A DNA stretch of 64,000 bases from Prochlorococcus sp. AG-418-G18 (GTDB lineage: Bacteria > Cyanobacteriota > Cyanobacteriia > PCC-6307 > Cyanobiaceae). The notes beneath the pieces were generated by a model, which saw only the letters and a list, made by a program, of their open reading frames with translations, did not search any database and had not been told where the DNA came from. This document shows, one piece after another, positions 20,165-30,895 of this stretch (within the stretch, counting starts at the first letter, position 1; each line of letters begins with the position of its first letter). The DNA is taken from positions 21,360 through 85,359 of the forward strand of contig QCLX01000003.1 in the NCBI GenBank assembly GCA_003214215.1, written 5' to 3'. Both the position numbers and the translations under genes were made by a program.

Positions 20165-20932
20165 TTGAAAGAATTAATTACAAAAAATTTAGAAGTAAAA
20201 GATAAATTCAACTATGAATCTCATAAGAAAGTTGATTCATACGAAAATAGTTTTTTATCAAACCCTATATCTTTAAGATTGTGGTCTTCTTTTTTTGTAA
20301 TTTTACCTATTTTTGTTCAAGCCCCTTGGGTGAGATTTGAACCAATAAGTGCTCTTTGTTTTACTTTTGTTATTATCTTAGTTGCAATTGTTTTGAATCA
20401 GAAAGGATCAAATAAGTTTTTTATTGTAAGTTCATTATTACTTGGTGTATCAGGTAGTTGGCTCGGTGGATGTTTGTTCTGGGGATGGTTAAGCCCATTT
20501 CCTATCCTACACATACCTGTTGAAGCTGTAGTTCTCCCATTAGCTTTCGTTGGATTTGGTACTAAGTGGAAAATAGGTTCAAGTTTTTATATCTCTTCTT
20601 TATTTGGAACTGCAGTTACTGATATTACAATATTTTTAATCGGAATCATGGATCAATGGAGACAGGTTATTACAGCAGATTCTGAAACTGCACCCCAAAT
20701 TCTCCAAAAAACCTCAGAGAATCTTATCCAAATAAAGTCACTATCTATTATTATTTTTGTTGCTCTTATACTTTGGTTTATTTCAAAAGAAATTTTAGAT
20801 TCTGCCACAATTAATACTACTAATGGCAAAGCACTTTTAGTTTCTAGTTATGTAATTCAAACGACATTGATTGTTGATGGTATTTTTATTGTTTTAGCAA
20901 TTCTGCAACCAACTTTTAGTGGATTGGTTTAA
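20165..20932 (+). CDS. Conserved cyanobacterial membrane protein (DUF3120)
   Basis: Multi-TM; FVQAPWVRFEPISALCFT, GGCLFWGWLSPFPILHIPVEAVVLPLA. Confidence 0.7.
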   Translation: MKELITKNLEVKDKFNYESHKKVDSYENSFLSNPISLRLWSSFFVILPIFVQAPWVRFEPISALCFTFVIILVAIVLNQKGSNKFFIVSSLLLGVSGSWLGGCLFWGWLSPFPILHIPVEAVVLPLAFVGFGTKWKIGSSFYISSLFGTAVTDITIFLIGIMDQWRQVITADSETAPQILQKTSENLIQIKSLSIIIFVALILWFISKEILDSATINTTNGKALLVSSYVIQTTLIVDGIFIVLAILQPTFSGLV

Positions 20933-22599
20933 TGTTAAGGCCTCCATTTTCGCAAGAACTAATTCCATTAAATAATTGGGATGTAATCGTTATAGGCGCT
21001 GGAGCTGCTGGCCTTATGACTTGTCTTGAATTACCTGCAAATTTAAAAGTTCTGCTTTTAAATAGGAATACTAGCAAGATATCTTCTAGTAGATGGGCTC
21101 AAGGAGGCATCGCATCTGTTGTTAGACCAGATGATTCATTCGATCTTCACGCAGATGATACTTTAAAAGCAGGTGATGGACTATGTGATTTCAAAGCTGT
21201 AGAAATGCTGGTTAAAGATGCTCCAGGTTGTGTAGAAAGGTTGCAGAATTTAGGGATGATTTTTGATCAAAGTTCTGATCAATTAGCTACTACCTTGGAA
21301 GCAGCCCATTCACGAAGAAGAGTCTTACATGTTAAAGATCGTACTGGACGAGCATTAGTTGAAGTTTTAGAAGATCATATCGAAAATAAAACAAATATTC
21401 TTCACTGCAGGGGTGTAAGAGTAACTGAACTTCTAATTGAAAATGAAGAATGCAGAGGAGTTCAGGTTCTTGATGGAGCAAATTTATATTGGATTCAATC
21501 TAGAGCTGTTGTTTTGGCTACAGGTGGTGGTGGTCACTTATTTACTAATACAACAAATCCTGCTCAATCCTCTGGTGAAGGGATTGCTCTTGCATGGAAA
21601 GCAGGCGCTGCTATCGAAGATTTAGAGTTTGTGCAATTTCATCCAACCGCTTTAAAATTTTATGGTGCACCTTGCTTCTTAATATCTGAGGCACTTAGAG
21701 GGGAAGGGGCGATTTTAGTTGATAAAAATGGTCAAAGTCCAGTTAACAATCTTGAAAATCGTGATCTAGCTACTAGAGATCAGGTAAGTAGAGCAATTAT
21801 GAAAAATATGCATGAAAATAATGTAGATCACGTTGGCTTAGATCTTCGGTATATTGACCCTGAAAAAATTGTAGAGCGCTTCCCTACGATCTTAAGTCGA
21901 TGTCAGGATTACGGGGTTAACCCTTTAAATGAGGTTATTCCTGTAGCCCCTGCAGCTCATTATTGGATGGGAGGTGTAAAAACCGATTTAAATGCTTCTT
22001 CTACACTTAAAGGTTTATATGCCGTTGGAGAAGTTGCATCTACTGGCGTGCATGGTGCTAATAGATTGGCAAGTAATTCACTGATGGAGTGTCTTGTTTT
22101 CGCAAGAAAAATGTCTTCAATTGTTTTGAATGAACCTTGTAAATTTGAAAAATTTGATAGATCATTCCAAGAGTTTGATATTCAAGATCCAAAAGAAAAT
22201 CAAATTTCTAGAATTGCTGAAAAAATTGATGAACTAAGAAAACTATGTTGGTTAAATTTAGGAGTATCTCGAAATAAGGTAAATATGAGTAAATTTTTAA
22301 ATTACATTCAAAATGATATAGATAAATTACATAAAAATGATTTACTAAATAGTCTTGAAAAAATAAAATTTGATCAAAAAATAAAACTTAGTGAACGGAA
22401 TAGAAGAACATTAAATCTTTTACTTGATTTAAAGAATAGACAAACAACTACAATAACTTTATTAAAAGCTTGTCTATTTAGAGAAGAAAGTAGAGGAGGG
22501 CATTACAGAGATGATTTCCCTGATAAAGAGAAAAATTGGGAATGCCATACTAGACAACAGTTAGATCAAAAAATTAAAAAAAGATTTATTAAAAATTAA
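20932..22599 (+). CDS. nadB: L-aspartate oxidase
   Basis: VIGAGAAGLMTCLEL, SSSRWAQGGIASV, AAHSRRRVLHVKDRTGRALVEVLEDH, EFVQFHPTAL, GVHGANRLASNSLMECLVF. Confidence 0.92.
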   Translation: MLRPPFSQELIPLNNWDVIVIGAGAAGLMTCLELPANLKVLLLNRNTSKISSSRWAQGGIASVVRPDDSFDLHADDTLKAGDGLCDFKAVEMLVKDAPGCVERLQNLGMIFDQSSDQLATTLEAAHSRRRVLHVKDRTGRALVEVLEDHIENKTNILHCRGVRVTELLIENEECRGVQVLDGANLYWIQSRAVVLATGGGGHLFTNTTNPAQSSGEGIALAWKAGAAIEDLEFVQFHPTALKFYGAPCFLISEALRGEGAILVDKNGQSPVNNLENRDLATRDQVSRAIMKNMHENNVDHVGLDLRYIDPEKIVERFPTILSRCQDYGVNPLNEVIPVAPAAHYWMGGVKTDLNASSTLKGLYAVGEVASTGVHGANRLASNSLMECLVFARKMSSIVLNEPCKFEKFDRSFQEFDIQDPKENQISRIAEKIDELRKLCWLNLGVSRNKVNMSKFLNYIQNDIDKLHKNDLLNSLEKIKFDQKIKLSERNRRTLNLLLDLKNRQTTTITLLKACLFREESRGGHYRDDFPDKEKNWECHTRQQLDQKIKKRFIKN

Positions 22600-23524
22600 G
22601 ATCTCCCTGATAGTCGGTTTTTGTTGCTAATTCATTCAAGTCATGTGTACCACTAATTATTTCTCCATTTATTTCCCAAGAAGGAAATCCACTGATTCCT
22701 TTCGTTTGGCATAGCTCATACTCATTATCTTTACCATCTTTAGCACATTCAACTACTTTTAATTCTTTCACTGCTTCCTTACCAAATAATTGTTTCTGAT
22801 CGTGGCAATGCGGGCACCAGTATGCACTATACATAACAATATTGTTTTCACTTAAAAATTTTGCAAACTTTACCTTTTGGGGAGAGCTTGAAGTGGTAAT
22901 TATTGGCGACACATTTTCAGTAGGGCCTGCAACATCAATAGCATTAGAGGGGTCAATGTTTGTTGACCAAATTAGGCCTCCTAGCAGGACACTAATGGCT
23001 ACAATGAAACCTCTAAAAAGCATGGGTTCTCTACTTTCAAACTTTGCTCCAATCATAGAAATTATAAAGATAGAAAACGACAAAATTGCTGAAAGTATAC
23101 AAAAAAAGCAATATGCTTGAATCTTAAAAAACATTATATTTATCAATAAAAAGCTAAATGTTGATGACGCACAAGAAATTAGAAATACTAACCACCACAA
23201 AAACTTATTTAATTTTTCTTTTGGGGAAATTAAATTAAGCGAAAGTATTATTGTGATAACTAATATTGATAAATACGTTATAAATCCAGCTAATGAGAGA
23301 GGTATATTAACTTGATTATTTTCAAATAAAGTACCCCAAGGACTATTTAAAACTGTTTCACAACCATTTTCTATCCCTGGGCATGAAAGCGAAGTAAATA
23401 ATCCCCAGTTTTTTAAAGTAATCGAACCTGTATCAACTATGCCTATAGTGCTGAGAATTGCGATTATGATTTTTGGCCATTTCAAATCTTTTTTATTTTT
23501 TCTGTTTAAAGTTTTAAGGGCCAT
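22589..23524 (-). CDS. Vitamin K epoxide reductase (VKOR) fused to thioredoxin-like domain
   Basis: Multi-TM VKOR core with AYCFFCILSA; C-terminal MYSAYWCPHCHDQKQLFGKEA. Confidence 0.88.
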   Translation of the reverse strand: MALKTLNRKNKKDLKWPKIIIAILSTIGIVDTGSITLKNWGLFTSLSCPGIENGCETVLNSPWGTLFENNQVNIPLSLAGFITYLSILVITIILSLNLISPKEKLNKFLWWLVFLISCASSTFSFLLINIMFFKIQAYCFFCILSAILSFSIFIISMIGAKFESREPMLFRGFIVAISVLLGGLIWSTNIDPSNAIDVAGPTENVSPIITTSSSPQKVKFAKFLSENNIVMYSAYWCPHCHDQKQLFGKEAVKELKVVECAKDGKDNEYELCQTKGISGFPSWEINGEIISGTHDLNELATKTDYQGDLNF

Positions 23525-23629
23525 ACAAAATGAAAGTTTGTTATTTACATTATCTATCCTAATATTATCTTGGCATGAGAGTTATATACGAAATGCTTTT
23601 TAAATCTTTTAATTCTTACTTTTCAAGTT

Positions 23630-24994
23630 GTGAAACAAAATAGTCTCAATGTAAAAGAAAAAACACTATCTAAGATTGCATTCAGTCATGTTGGTTGTGA
23701 GAAAAATCTTGTTGATACTGAACATATGCAAGGCTTATTAGAGAAAGAGGGTTATGAAGTTGACAGCAATATAAATGATGCAAATGTTGTAGTTGTAAAT
23801 ACTTGCAGTTTTATTGAAACAGCTAGAGAAGAATCTATTAGAAAAATTCTAGAATATACCAATCAAGGAAAGGAAGTAATTGTTACAGGCTGTATGGCTC
23901 AGCATTTTAAAGATGAACTTCTAAAAGAAATACCTGAAATAAAAGCTTTGGTTGGAACAGGAGATTATCAAAAGATAGCTAAGGTTTTGAATAGAGTGGA
24001 AAAAGGAGAAATCGTTAATGAAGTTTCAAAAATACCGGAATTTATTGCTGATGAGGAAATACCTCGTTATGTAGATAAAAAAAAGTTTGTTGCTTATCTT
24101 CGTATTGCTGAGGGTTGTGATTATAAATGTGCTTTTTGCATTATTCCTAAGTTGAGAGGTCCTCAAAGAAGTAGAACAATAGAATCTATAGTTTCAGAAG
24201 CTAAAAGTCTTGCAAGACAGGGTATTCAAGAAATCATATTAATTAGTCAAATAACAACTAATTATGGTCAAGATATTTATGGAAAACCATCATTAGCCAA
24301 ACTTTTGGATGAGCTTTCTAAAGTTCCAATTCCTTGGATAAGGATACATTATGCTTATCCAACTGGTTTAACTGATGAAGTTATTAGTGCTTTTAGAAAT
24401 TCAAAGAATATTGTGCCTTACTTTGATTTGCCACTTCAGCATAGTCATCCAGATGTGTTGAAGAGTATGAATAGACCTTGGCAGGCTTCTTTGAATGAAT
24501 CAATTTTGGAGAAAATTAGAGAAGAAATTCCATCTGCTGTATTAAGAACTAGTCTCATTGTTGGTTTTCCAGGAGAAAAAAAAGAACATTTTGAACATCT
24601 TCTAGAATTTTTGGATAGACACAAATTTGATCATGTGGGAGTGTTTATTTTTTCTCCTGAGGAAGGAACTACAGCTTTTCATTTGCCAAATAAAGTATCC
24701 CCAGAGGTCGCAGAGGCAAGAAAAGATAACGTTATTTCAGTTCAACAAAATATCTCTAAAGTTAAAAATCAGACATATGTTGGTTCAAAAATGAAGATTT
24801 TGATAGAAAAAATATCAGATAATAACGAACTAATAGGTCGGTCCTTCAATTTCGCACCTGAAATTGACGGAAATGTAATTTTATCTGTTAAAGATAAAAT
24901 TGATTTGAAAAATTATATTGGTAAATTTGTTGAAGCAAATATTGCTTTTGCGGATGAATATGATTTGTATGGAAAGTATATAAAAATTTTGTAG
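23630..24994 (+). CDS. rimO: Ribosomal protein S12 methylthiotransferase
   Basis: [50 protein letters not shown]-like C-terminus; GTG start. Confidence 0.92.
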   Translation: MKQNSLNVKEKTLSKIAFSHVGCEKNLVDTEHMQGLLEKEGYEVDSNINDANVVVVNTCSFIETAREESIRKILEYTNQGKEVIVTGCMAQHFKDELLKEIPEIKALVGTGDYQKIAKVLNRVEKGEIVNEVSKIPEFIADEEIPRYVDKKKFVAYLRIAEGCDYKCAFCIIPKLRGPQRSRTIESIVSEAKSLARQGIQEIILISQITTNYGQDIYGKPSLAKLLDELSKVPIPWIRIHYAYPTGLTDEVISAFRNSKNIVPYFDLPLQHSHPDVLKSMNRPWQASLNESILEKIREEIPSAVLRTSLIVGFPGEKKEHFEHLLEFLDRHKFDHVGVFIFSPEEGTTAFHLPNKVSPEVAEARKDNVISVQQNISKVKNQTYVGSKMKILIEKISDNNELIGRSFNFAPEIDGNVILSVKDKIDLKNYIGKFVEANIAFADEYDLYGKYIKIL

Positions 24995-24999
24995 TTTTT

Positions 25000-25092
25000 T
25001 TAAATTAATTTAACTGCTCTTAAGAGCTTATCTAATGCGAAAGCAGCTCCAAAACCAAAACCAATAAATGCTAAATAAAAAATGATGTTCAT
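25000..25092 (-). CDS. petL: Cytochrome b6f complex subunit PetL (likely)
   Basis: Absent from ORF track; 30 aa MNIIFYLAFIGFGFGAAFALDKLLRAVKLI, one TM helix, ending in ...KLI as in cyanobacterial PetL. Confidence 0.7.
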   Translation of the reverse strand: MNIIFYLAFIGFGFGAAFALDKLLRAVKLI

Positions 25093-25156
25093 TAATTTTT
25101 TTACTTTTATTTAATTTAACATCAGATGAAAAGATTAGATTTTTTCGTTTAATTTC

Positions 25157-25543
25157 TTAATCTTGGATATATGGTAATCTTTTGAATAAACATTCTTCTG
25201 CTTTTTGTAGTTCCCGGCCTAAATATAGGGCATGGTCAAATCTGGTTATTAAGTCATTTCTTTTTTCAGTGATCATTATTCCAAGTTGTTTCGCACTAAT
25301 ACCTTTAAAAACTTCATTACTAACTCTTGTATTTTGAGAGTCGCATTTAATTGGTTCATTTGTTTCTGGATCAAGCGCATATCCGTCATCATTAATATTA
25401 TTTAGAAAGTGCTCTAAAATTATTTTATTTTCTTCTAAATCTACTTTGATAATAAAATAACCGTTTGGATCTAAATCTATATAACGGTTAGATAGGTTAT
25501 TATCAATCATTGTTTTTTCATCGAAACTTTTCTTAGAATCCAT
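25157..25543 (-). CDS. DUF4346-like conserved hypothetical protein
   Basis: DPNGYFIIKVDLEENKIILEHF, QLGIMITEKRNDLITRFDHALYLGRELQKAEECL. Confidence 0.65.
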   Translation of the reverse strand: MDSKKSFDEKTMIDNNLSNRYIDLDPNGYFIIKVDLEENKIILEHFLNNINDDGYALDPETNEPIKCDSQNTRVSNEVFKGISAKQLGIMITEKRNDLITRFDHALYLGRELQKAEECLFKRLPYIQD

Positions 25544-25605
25544 TCTTAGAAGTTAATAAAAAACTATATTACTAATATAATCTTTGGTAAACCCGAATAA
25601 TTTTT

Positions 25606-26760
25606 TTATTTAAAGGGTATAGATTTATTTTCAAAATCAATTTCCATCTCGGTTTGTTTATTCACTTCATTTAGCCAAGGATAAATTATATTTTCCATAT
25701 TTTTGTCAAACCACTTATGCATACTAACGGTGCTTTTTGCAAAAAAACCTCTCCGTCTTTTATGTTTACCACCCGCTCCAGGATCAAACAAATGGATACT
25801 ATTTTTTATTGCCCATTCAATTGGCTGGTAATAGCATAATTCAAAATGTAAATTAGATATTTCTTCTTGACTACCCCAATATCTACCCCATAAGTTGTTT
25901 TGATTTTTAACGCACATCGACATAGCAAAAATTTCATTTGAATCATGTTTTGATGCAGTAAAAAGTAAAAGATTTTTTTTATTATCAACCAGTGTTTCGA
26001 AAAATGTAGATGTTAGATATTTACTTCCCCAAACTCCCCACCTCGAACAATGCTGTTCATAAAAATTATGCATTTTTTTGAGGATTTCTTGGTTGATATC
26101 ATCTTCATTAAAAATTTCTACTTTAATGTCTTGTTTAGTAATTGATTTCCTCTCTTTTTTAATATTTTTTCTCTGATTAGAGTTAAATCTAGATAGAAAA
26201 TCGTCGAATGTTTTTTCTCCATTACTCCTCCATTCACTGCTGGAGTTTATCCATTCATAGTATCCCAAAGATTTAAGATGGTTGCCCCAGCTTTCATCAA
26301 TATATAAAAAATTACAACTTAGGATTTTGTTTGTAATCGCAAAGCTTTCGATATGGTTTATAAGTAAATTTGTAATTTCTTTCTTGTCTTTATTTTTTTT
26401 ATAAAGAAATTGATATCCATTTACAGGACTATAAGGACTCATTCCAATTAATTTAGGATAATAATTTAAATTCAGCTCTTGAGCCAATCTTGCAAATGAT
26501 TGGTCAAAAATGAATTCTCCATAGCTATGATTTTTTAAAAAAAGTGGGGCAATTCCTAGTATTTCTTCATTTTTATAAGCAACAAAATATAGAGGCTGCC
26601 AACCAGTTTCTCTTGAAACACTTTTAGAAATCTCAAGGTTTTTAATCCAAGTCCATTCATAAAATGGATTATTAATTTCATTTGCTAATTCATTCCATAT
26701 CTCCTTGGAGATTTCCTTAATTGACAGTTTGACTTCAACTTTATGTATTTTTTGGTTCAT
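25606..26760 (-). CDS. FemAB/GNAT-like peptidogalycan-biosynthesis-type protein (COG3146/DUF482)
   Basis: FLSRFNSNQRKNIKKERKSI, CSRWGVWGSKYLTSTFF, GRYWGSQEEISNLHFELCYYQPIEWAI, FDPGAGGKHKRRRGF. Confidence 0.85.
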   Translation of the reverse strand: MNQKIHKVEVKLSIKEISKEIWNELANEINNPFYEWTWIKNLEISKSVSRETGWQPLYFVAYKNEEILGIAPLFLKNHSYGEFIFDQSFARLAQELNLNYYPKLIGMSPYSPVNGYQFLYKKNKDKKEITNLLINHIESFAITNKILSCNFLYIDESWGNHLKSLGYYEWINSSSEWRSNGEKTFDDFLSRFNSNQRKNIKKERKSITKQDIKVEIFNEDDINQEILKKMHNFYEQHCSRWGVWGSKYLTSTFFETLVDNKKNLLLFTASKHDSNEIFAMSMCVKNQNNLWGRYWGSQEEISNLHFELCYYQPIEWAIKNSIHLFDPGAGGKHKRRRGFFAKSTVSMHKWFDKNMENIIYPWLNEVNKQTEMEIDFENKSIPFK

Positions 26761-26777
26761 TTATTATTGAAACTATT

Positions 26778-27428
26778 TCAAATCTTTTTGTAATGAATAT
26801 GGATTTCATTATTCATTAAATTTTTAATTGATTTTATTTTCCATAGCCTTTTGAGATTAAAAATCGCATTTGTTTGTTCTGGAGGGATCCATGTATATCT
26901 ACCTCCAATAATTCGTGGAATTATTGTAATTTTTATATCTGTTATTAGATCCTCTTTTATAAATGAATTGATAAGTTTTGCACCTCCTAAAAGAGCTAAA
27001 TCATTTATCCCTTGTTTTTTAAGTGAAATTAAAGTTTTTTTCCATGAATCTTCGAAAAAGAGTTCTTTCTCGAATTCATTATTCGACGAATTATCAACTT
27101 TACTTGAGCTTATTAGCCATCTTCTAATTGGTTGACCAAAGTATTTCCAATTACTGTTAAATTTTTTGCTATTTGAAGCAACTATAGAAATTGGCTGGCT
27201 TTTTGATATATTTACTTCGTCATTATCAGTGAGATTTTTAACTAGGTAGGTTGATTGATGAGCTATTAAAGTACCTAAACCAAAAATGGTGGCGTCAACC
27301 ATTGATAAGTTTTGATTTAATATTTTCTTATCTTCATCGCTTCCAAGATGCGATTCTCCACCTCCAGGAAATGCAATTCTCCCATCAAGACTTGATGCTA
27401 TAACAATTGTTACTCTTGGGATATTCAA
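26778..27428 (-). CDS. RibD C-terminal (dihydrofolate-reductase-like) domain protein
   Basis: VTIVIASSLDGRIAFPGG, GLGTLIAHQSTYL, LALLGGAKLINSFI, ITIIPRIIGG. Confidence 0.8.
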   Translation of the reverse strand: MNIPRVTIVIASSLDGRIAFPGGGESHLGSDEDKKILNQNLSMVDATIFGLGTLIAHQSTYLVKNLTDNDEVNISKSQPISIVASNSKKFNSNWKYFGQPIRRWLISSSKVDNSSNNEFEKELFFEDSWKKTLISLKKQGINDLALLGGAKLINSFIKEDLITDIKITIIPRIIGGRYTWIPPEQTNAIFNLKRLWKIKSIKNLMNNEIHIHYKKI

Positions 27429-28351
27429 GTTTGCGTGACTAAACTATTTTCCAATTTCAACTTCAAAGAATTGGTTAACTTTTGATCAACATAAATTTCT
27501 GCAGCATTATTTGGACTCTCCTGGAGTCTTATTTTGTGTAATGTTGCACCAAGATTATGTATTGGTTTTTTAAGAATATCAGAAATATATAAAGCTATAT
27601 TTTCAGCAGTTGGAACACAATTATGGAAAAATTCGATGTCTTTATTAAGAAAAGTATGATCTAGTTGTTCAACAACTAAATCGTCAATTATCTCTTGGAG
27701 GGCAGATAAGTCGCAAACCATTCCTGTTCTTTTATCAATGTCTCCTTTTACAGTTATATCGACAAGATAGTTATGACCATGTCCATTAACTCTGGCACAT
27801 TTCCCATAGATTTTTTTATTTTCATCAAAGGATATCTCTTCTTTTGCAAGTCTATGAGCGGCTGCAAAATGAGTTTGTACTGTTAAAAATGCTTCCATGT
27901 TTTTTCCAAAATAATCTGCCCATAAATTTGGGTTTTCATAAAGTCTTAGACTTGTGAGAGGTAAATCATCCTTCAGACGACTCCAAATGACCTTTACTAA
28001 TGCTTCAGTTGTGGGAAGTATACCCTCTTGATCATTAACATTAAATTCAGGCCAGACTTCATTTAAAAAACGAAAATCTAATTGTCCAGTAACCTTATCT
28101 TTAATAGAGTGTTTTACATCAGAGAGATTAAGTACCATTCCATCAGAGTCTAGTTCACCACCCATTGAAACAATAAGTTCATAATTATGACCATGACCTG
28201 GTGCAATACTGCACTTTCCAAAAAGAGATAAATTTTCTTCTGGGCTTTTTTCAGGAAGCCAATAACGGTGACTAGAACTAAAGCAGGCACGTCGAGTTAT
28301 GACGCATTCACGTCCTTTTCCATGAGATGGTTTGGATTGTGTAGAAGTCAT
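27425..28351 (-). CDS. Tandem 6-pyruvoyltetrahydropterin synthase / QueD-family protein
   Basis: Two PTPS domains: FGKCSIAPGHGHNY...LDFRFLN...PTTEAL and YGKCARVNGHGHNY...LDHTFLN...PTAENIA. Confidence 0.85.
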   Translation of the reverse strand: MTSTQSKPSHGKGRECVITRRACFSSSHRYWLPEKSPEENLSLFGKCSIAPGHGHNYELIVSMGGELDSDGMVLNLSDVKHSIKDKVTGQLDFRFLNEVWPEFNVNDQEGILPTTEALVKVIWSRLKDDLPLTSLRLYENPNLWADYFGKNMEAFLTVQTHFAAAHRLAKEEISFDENKKIYGKCARVNGHGHNYLVDITVKGDIDKRTGMVCDLSALQEIIDDLVVEQLDHTFLNKDIEFFHNCVPTAENIALYISDILKKPIHNLGATLHKIRLQESPNNAAEIYVDQKLTNSLKLKLENSLVTQT

Positions 28352-28401
28352 ACCTGTCTGCGATAATACTATCTTAAGGTTTTAAATACGCTTTTGTCTT
28401 T

Positions 28402-28959
28402 ATGGAACAATCCATTATCGAAAAAACAGTTCATGCTATTAAGGGCAGAAGCATATTTTTAATAGGAATGATGGGTTCTGGTAAGTCACAAACTGGTTTG
28501 AAGCTGGCTGAATTATTGAAGTATAAATATATTGATTTAGATTCATTAATAGAGAAGTTGGCAAAAAAATCTATCAATCAAATTTTTAAGGATGAAGGAG
28601 AAGATAATTTCCGCGAATTAGAAGCAAACTGCCTTAAGGAAACTATCAAAATTCCTTCATTAGTAATCTCAACCGGGGGAGGAATAGTTACCAAATCGGA
28701 AAACTGGGGAATCTTAAGACAGGGAATAATTGCTTGGATAGATCTCGACAAAGATATAGCAATTGAAAGATTGAAAAATGAAATTGAAAATAGGCCACTT
28801 CTTCAGGGAAAGAATCTAAATGAACTATATATGAGCATTTTTCAATCTAGAGAAAATTTTTATTCTCAAGCAGATTTAAGAATTCAAGTAAAAAAAGAAA
28901 ATATTGAAGAAGTTGCTTTGAAAATAATTAATGCTATTCATAAAGAAATAATCAGTTAA
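28402..28959 (+). CDS. aroK: Shikimate kinase
   Basis: IFLIGMMGSGKSQTGLKLAELL, IDLDSLIE, FRELEANCLKE, STGGGIV, RPLL. Confidence 0.9.
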   Translation: MEQSIIEKTVHAIKGRSIFLIGMMGSGKSQTGLKLAELLKYKYIDLDSLIEKLAKKSINQIFKDEGEDNFRELEANCLKETIKIPSLVISTGGGIVTKSENWGILRQGIIAWIDLDKDIAIERLKNEIENRPLLQGKNLNELYMSIFQSRENFYSQADLRIQVKKENIEEVALKIINAIHKEIIS

Positions 28960-29213
28960 TCTGGTTCAATTCTTACTGCAAACCATTTGATAACGTATCC
29001 TAATTTTATTTCTAATTCATAAGTGCTTTCCAATAATTCTTCAAAAAATTCCTGATCAGGATCTTCTATATTTTGATATATTGTTTGTGTTTCTGTCTTA
29101 CTAAGCCAATTCTTCAACCATAAAATTGCTTCTTGCTTTGATACAATTTTTTCCTTTGAATCTGGCTCTAATAATACATAATGATCTGATGCTCTTATTA
29201 GTGGATTTGACAT
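28956..29213 (-). CDS. CRR7-like (chlororespiratory reduction 7) protein
   Basis: 85 aa; C-terminal STYELEIKLGYVIKWFAVRIEPD resembles the CRR7 family. Confidence 0.65.
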   Translation of the reverse strand: MSNPLIRASDHYVLLEPDSKEKIVSKQEAILWLKNWLSKTETQTIYQNIEDPDQEFFEELLESTYELEIKLGYVIKWFAVRIEPD

Positions 29214-29214
29214 A

Positions 29215-29922
29215 ATGAAAATTCTTCTTGGATTAATTCTTTGCTTGATTTTTCAAGGAATTTTTTTAGAAAGTTCTTTTGCTCTAGTAGATTCTAACGT
29301 ACGAGAGTTTTTGGAAAATCGTGTAAATCAATGGCCAGAATTATATTTGCCAAATTTTAAAGTATCTGATACATCTAAGGATTTAATTTATCCCAAATGG
29401 TTTGAGGGGAATTGGCTTGTTACTTCTCAAGATATAGTTAATGATTCAGAAGAGCCAGTTATTTATAAAGTGAATTTCATTAAGAATGATTCAGATTTAA
29501 TTGTTGGTAATCGTGCAAAAAATTCTGAATCTATTGGAAAAGCAATATTTGGTGACACCTTAATCAAGGTTGTAAATGATCCTCAATCTATTAATAATCA
29601 AATTACATATTTAAAAGATGATTTTTATATTGAATCAAGAATTACAGGGAGAAATCAGATCCAAGATGATGATATTTTTTTCGCAGATGAGCTAGTTATA
29701 CAAACAGCGCATAAGCCAGGTGCTTCAAGGATTAATCAGGTAGAGACCATTAGTAAATTTCAAAAATGTTCCGAAGAAACGTTCGAAGTTGATAATTCAA
29801 TCAAACCATCAATTTGTGGAGTGCAATATGTTGCTTCTTATGGTTCAAAGGTTGGTGATTATTCTATTCATGCTATAAAAACAAATAAATATAAATTGAC
29901 CTTTGAATTTATTGAGAGTTAG
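29215..29922 (+). CDS. Secreted/lumenal conserved protein (DUF6816-like)
   Basis: Signal peptide MKILLGLILCLIFQGIFLESSFA; PKWFEGNWLVTSQ. Confidence 0.6.
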   Translation: MKILLGLILCLIFQGIFLESSFALVDSNVREFLENRVNQWPELYLPNFKVSDTSKDLIYPKWFEGNWLVTSQDIVNDSEEPVIYKVNFIKNDSDLIVGNRAKNSESIGKAIFGDTLIKVVNDPQSINNQITYLKDDFYIESRITGRNQIQDDDIFFADELVIQTAHKPGASRINQVETISKFQKCSEETFEVDNSIKPSICGVQYVASYGSKVGDYSIHAIKTNKYKLTFEFIES

Positions 29923-30634
29923 CACTAAAAAGATATTCTTCTAAGTTGTTCCTCCACATGAAAAGATTTTCTAAATAAGGGTTGTTTATGTATTCTTGGC
30001 TCCCTTCTCCTGAAAGAATTGGTCCTGCAGACTTTGGAAATTTAAGAAGGGATAATTGAGCAGCAATTGAAATATCTGCAATTGATAAATTATCTCCAAC
30101 TAAATATTTTTTGTTAATCAAGGATTTTGATAAAGCTTCCAGTAATTTTTGGAGTTCTAAATTATCTTTAGAAGATAAAACTACATTAGAAATTTTACTA
30201 AGATTTTCAAAAGGTAATTTATCAACAATACTTTTAACTGAAGAAGGTATTTCATCTGGAAGTAATGCAGTTCTTAGCTGTGGATTTTCTATTGCAGATT
30301 TTATTAAAGCTTTTCTACAAGTTGTAGCCATTGTAGTATCTGCCCAGTCTTCAATAAGTTTGCATTGTGCAAATAATATTGGGTCCTCAGGAAAGAGTGG
30401 ATTGTTATCATTTTTTTTATCTAAATATTCGCAAATAGTTGAAGAGTCATTAATAACTTGATCGTTACTATCGACTATTACAGGTACTTGTTTTTGACCT
30501 GATAATTTAAAGATTTCAAATTGGCCTATTCCAGGTGTTACTTCTTCAACTCGATATTGTAGTTTTTTTGCATGAAGAGCCATTCTTGTTTTTAAACAAA
30601 AAGCACTATGCCTAAATTGATATAATGTAATCAT
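29909..30634 (-). CDS. Glutathione S-transferase family protein
   Basis: ITLYQFRHSAFCLKTRMALHAKKL, KQVPVIVDSNDQVINDSSTICEYLD, YLVGDNLSIADISIAAQL. Confidence 0.85.
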   Translation of the reverse strand: MITLYQFRHSAFCLKTRMALHAKKLQYRVEEVTPGIGQFEIFKLSGQKQVPVIVDSNDQVINDSSTICEYLDKKNDNNPLFPEDPILFAQCKLIEDWADTTMATTCRKALIKSAIENPQLRTALLPDEIPSSVKSIVDKLPFENLSKISNVVLSSKDNLELQKLLEALSKSLINKKYLVGDNLSIADISIAAQLSLLKFPKSAGPILSGEGSQEYINNPYLENLFMWRNNLEEYLFSANSQ

Positions 30635-30676
30635 GCTGTTTAATGTTTGTTAAAACTTAGCTAAAAAAATCTATTT

Positions 30677-30895
30677 GTGGAGCTAATGGGCGAATTTTTC
30701 TCTAATGTTGCAAGATATCCAAAGTATTTGATATCCATCATTGTTGGAGGCCTTGTTGCTTTGCTTGAACCTTTATTCAAGAATAGATCTAATCCACTCA
30801 CAATAGTAGGTTTGATATCTTCTGTCTTCAGTGCTTTCATAACTGTTTTTTTTGTCCTGCAAGCGATGACAAACCCAATTAATTTACAACCATAA
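30677..30895 (+). CDS. DUF751 small membrane protein
   Basis: GEFFSNVARYPKYLISIIVGGLVALLEPLFKNRSNPLTIVGLI. Confidence 0.75.
   Translation: MELMGEFFSNVARYPKYLISIIVGGLVALLEPLFKNRSNPLTIVGLISSVFSAFITVFFVLQAMTNPINLQP

Noticed and set aside
21437-21625. Plus-strand alternate-frame ORF within nadB
   Set aside because: Alternate frame of a highly conserved gene.
26851-27135. Plus-strand ORF opposite the RibD_C gene
   Set aside because: Shadow ORF, no independent evidence.
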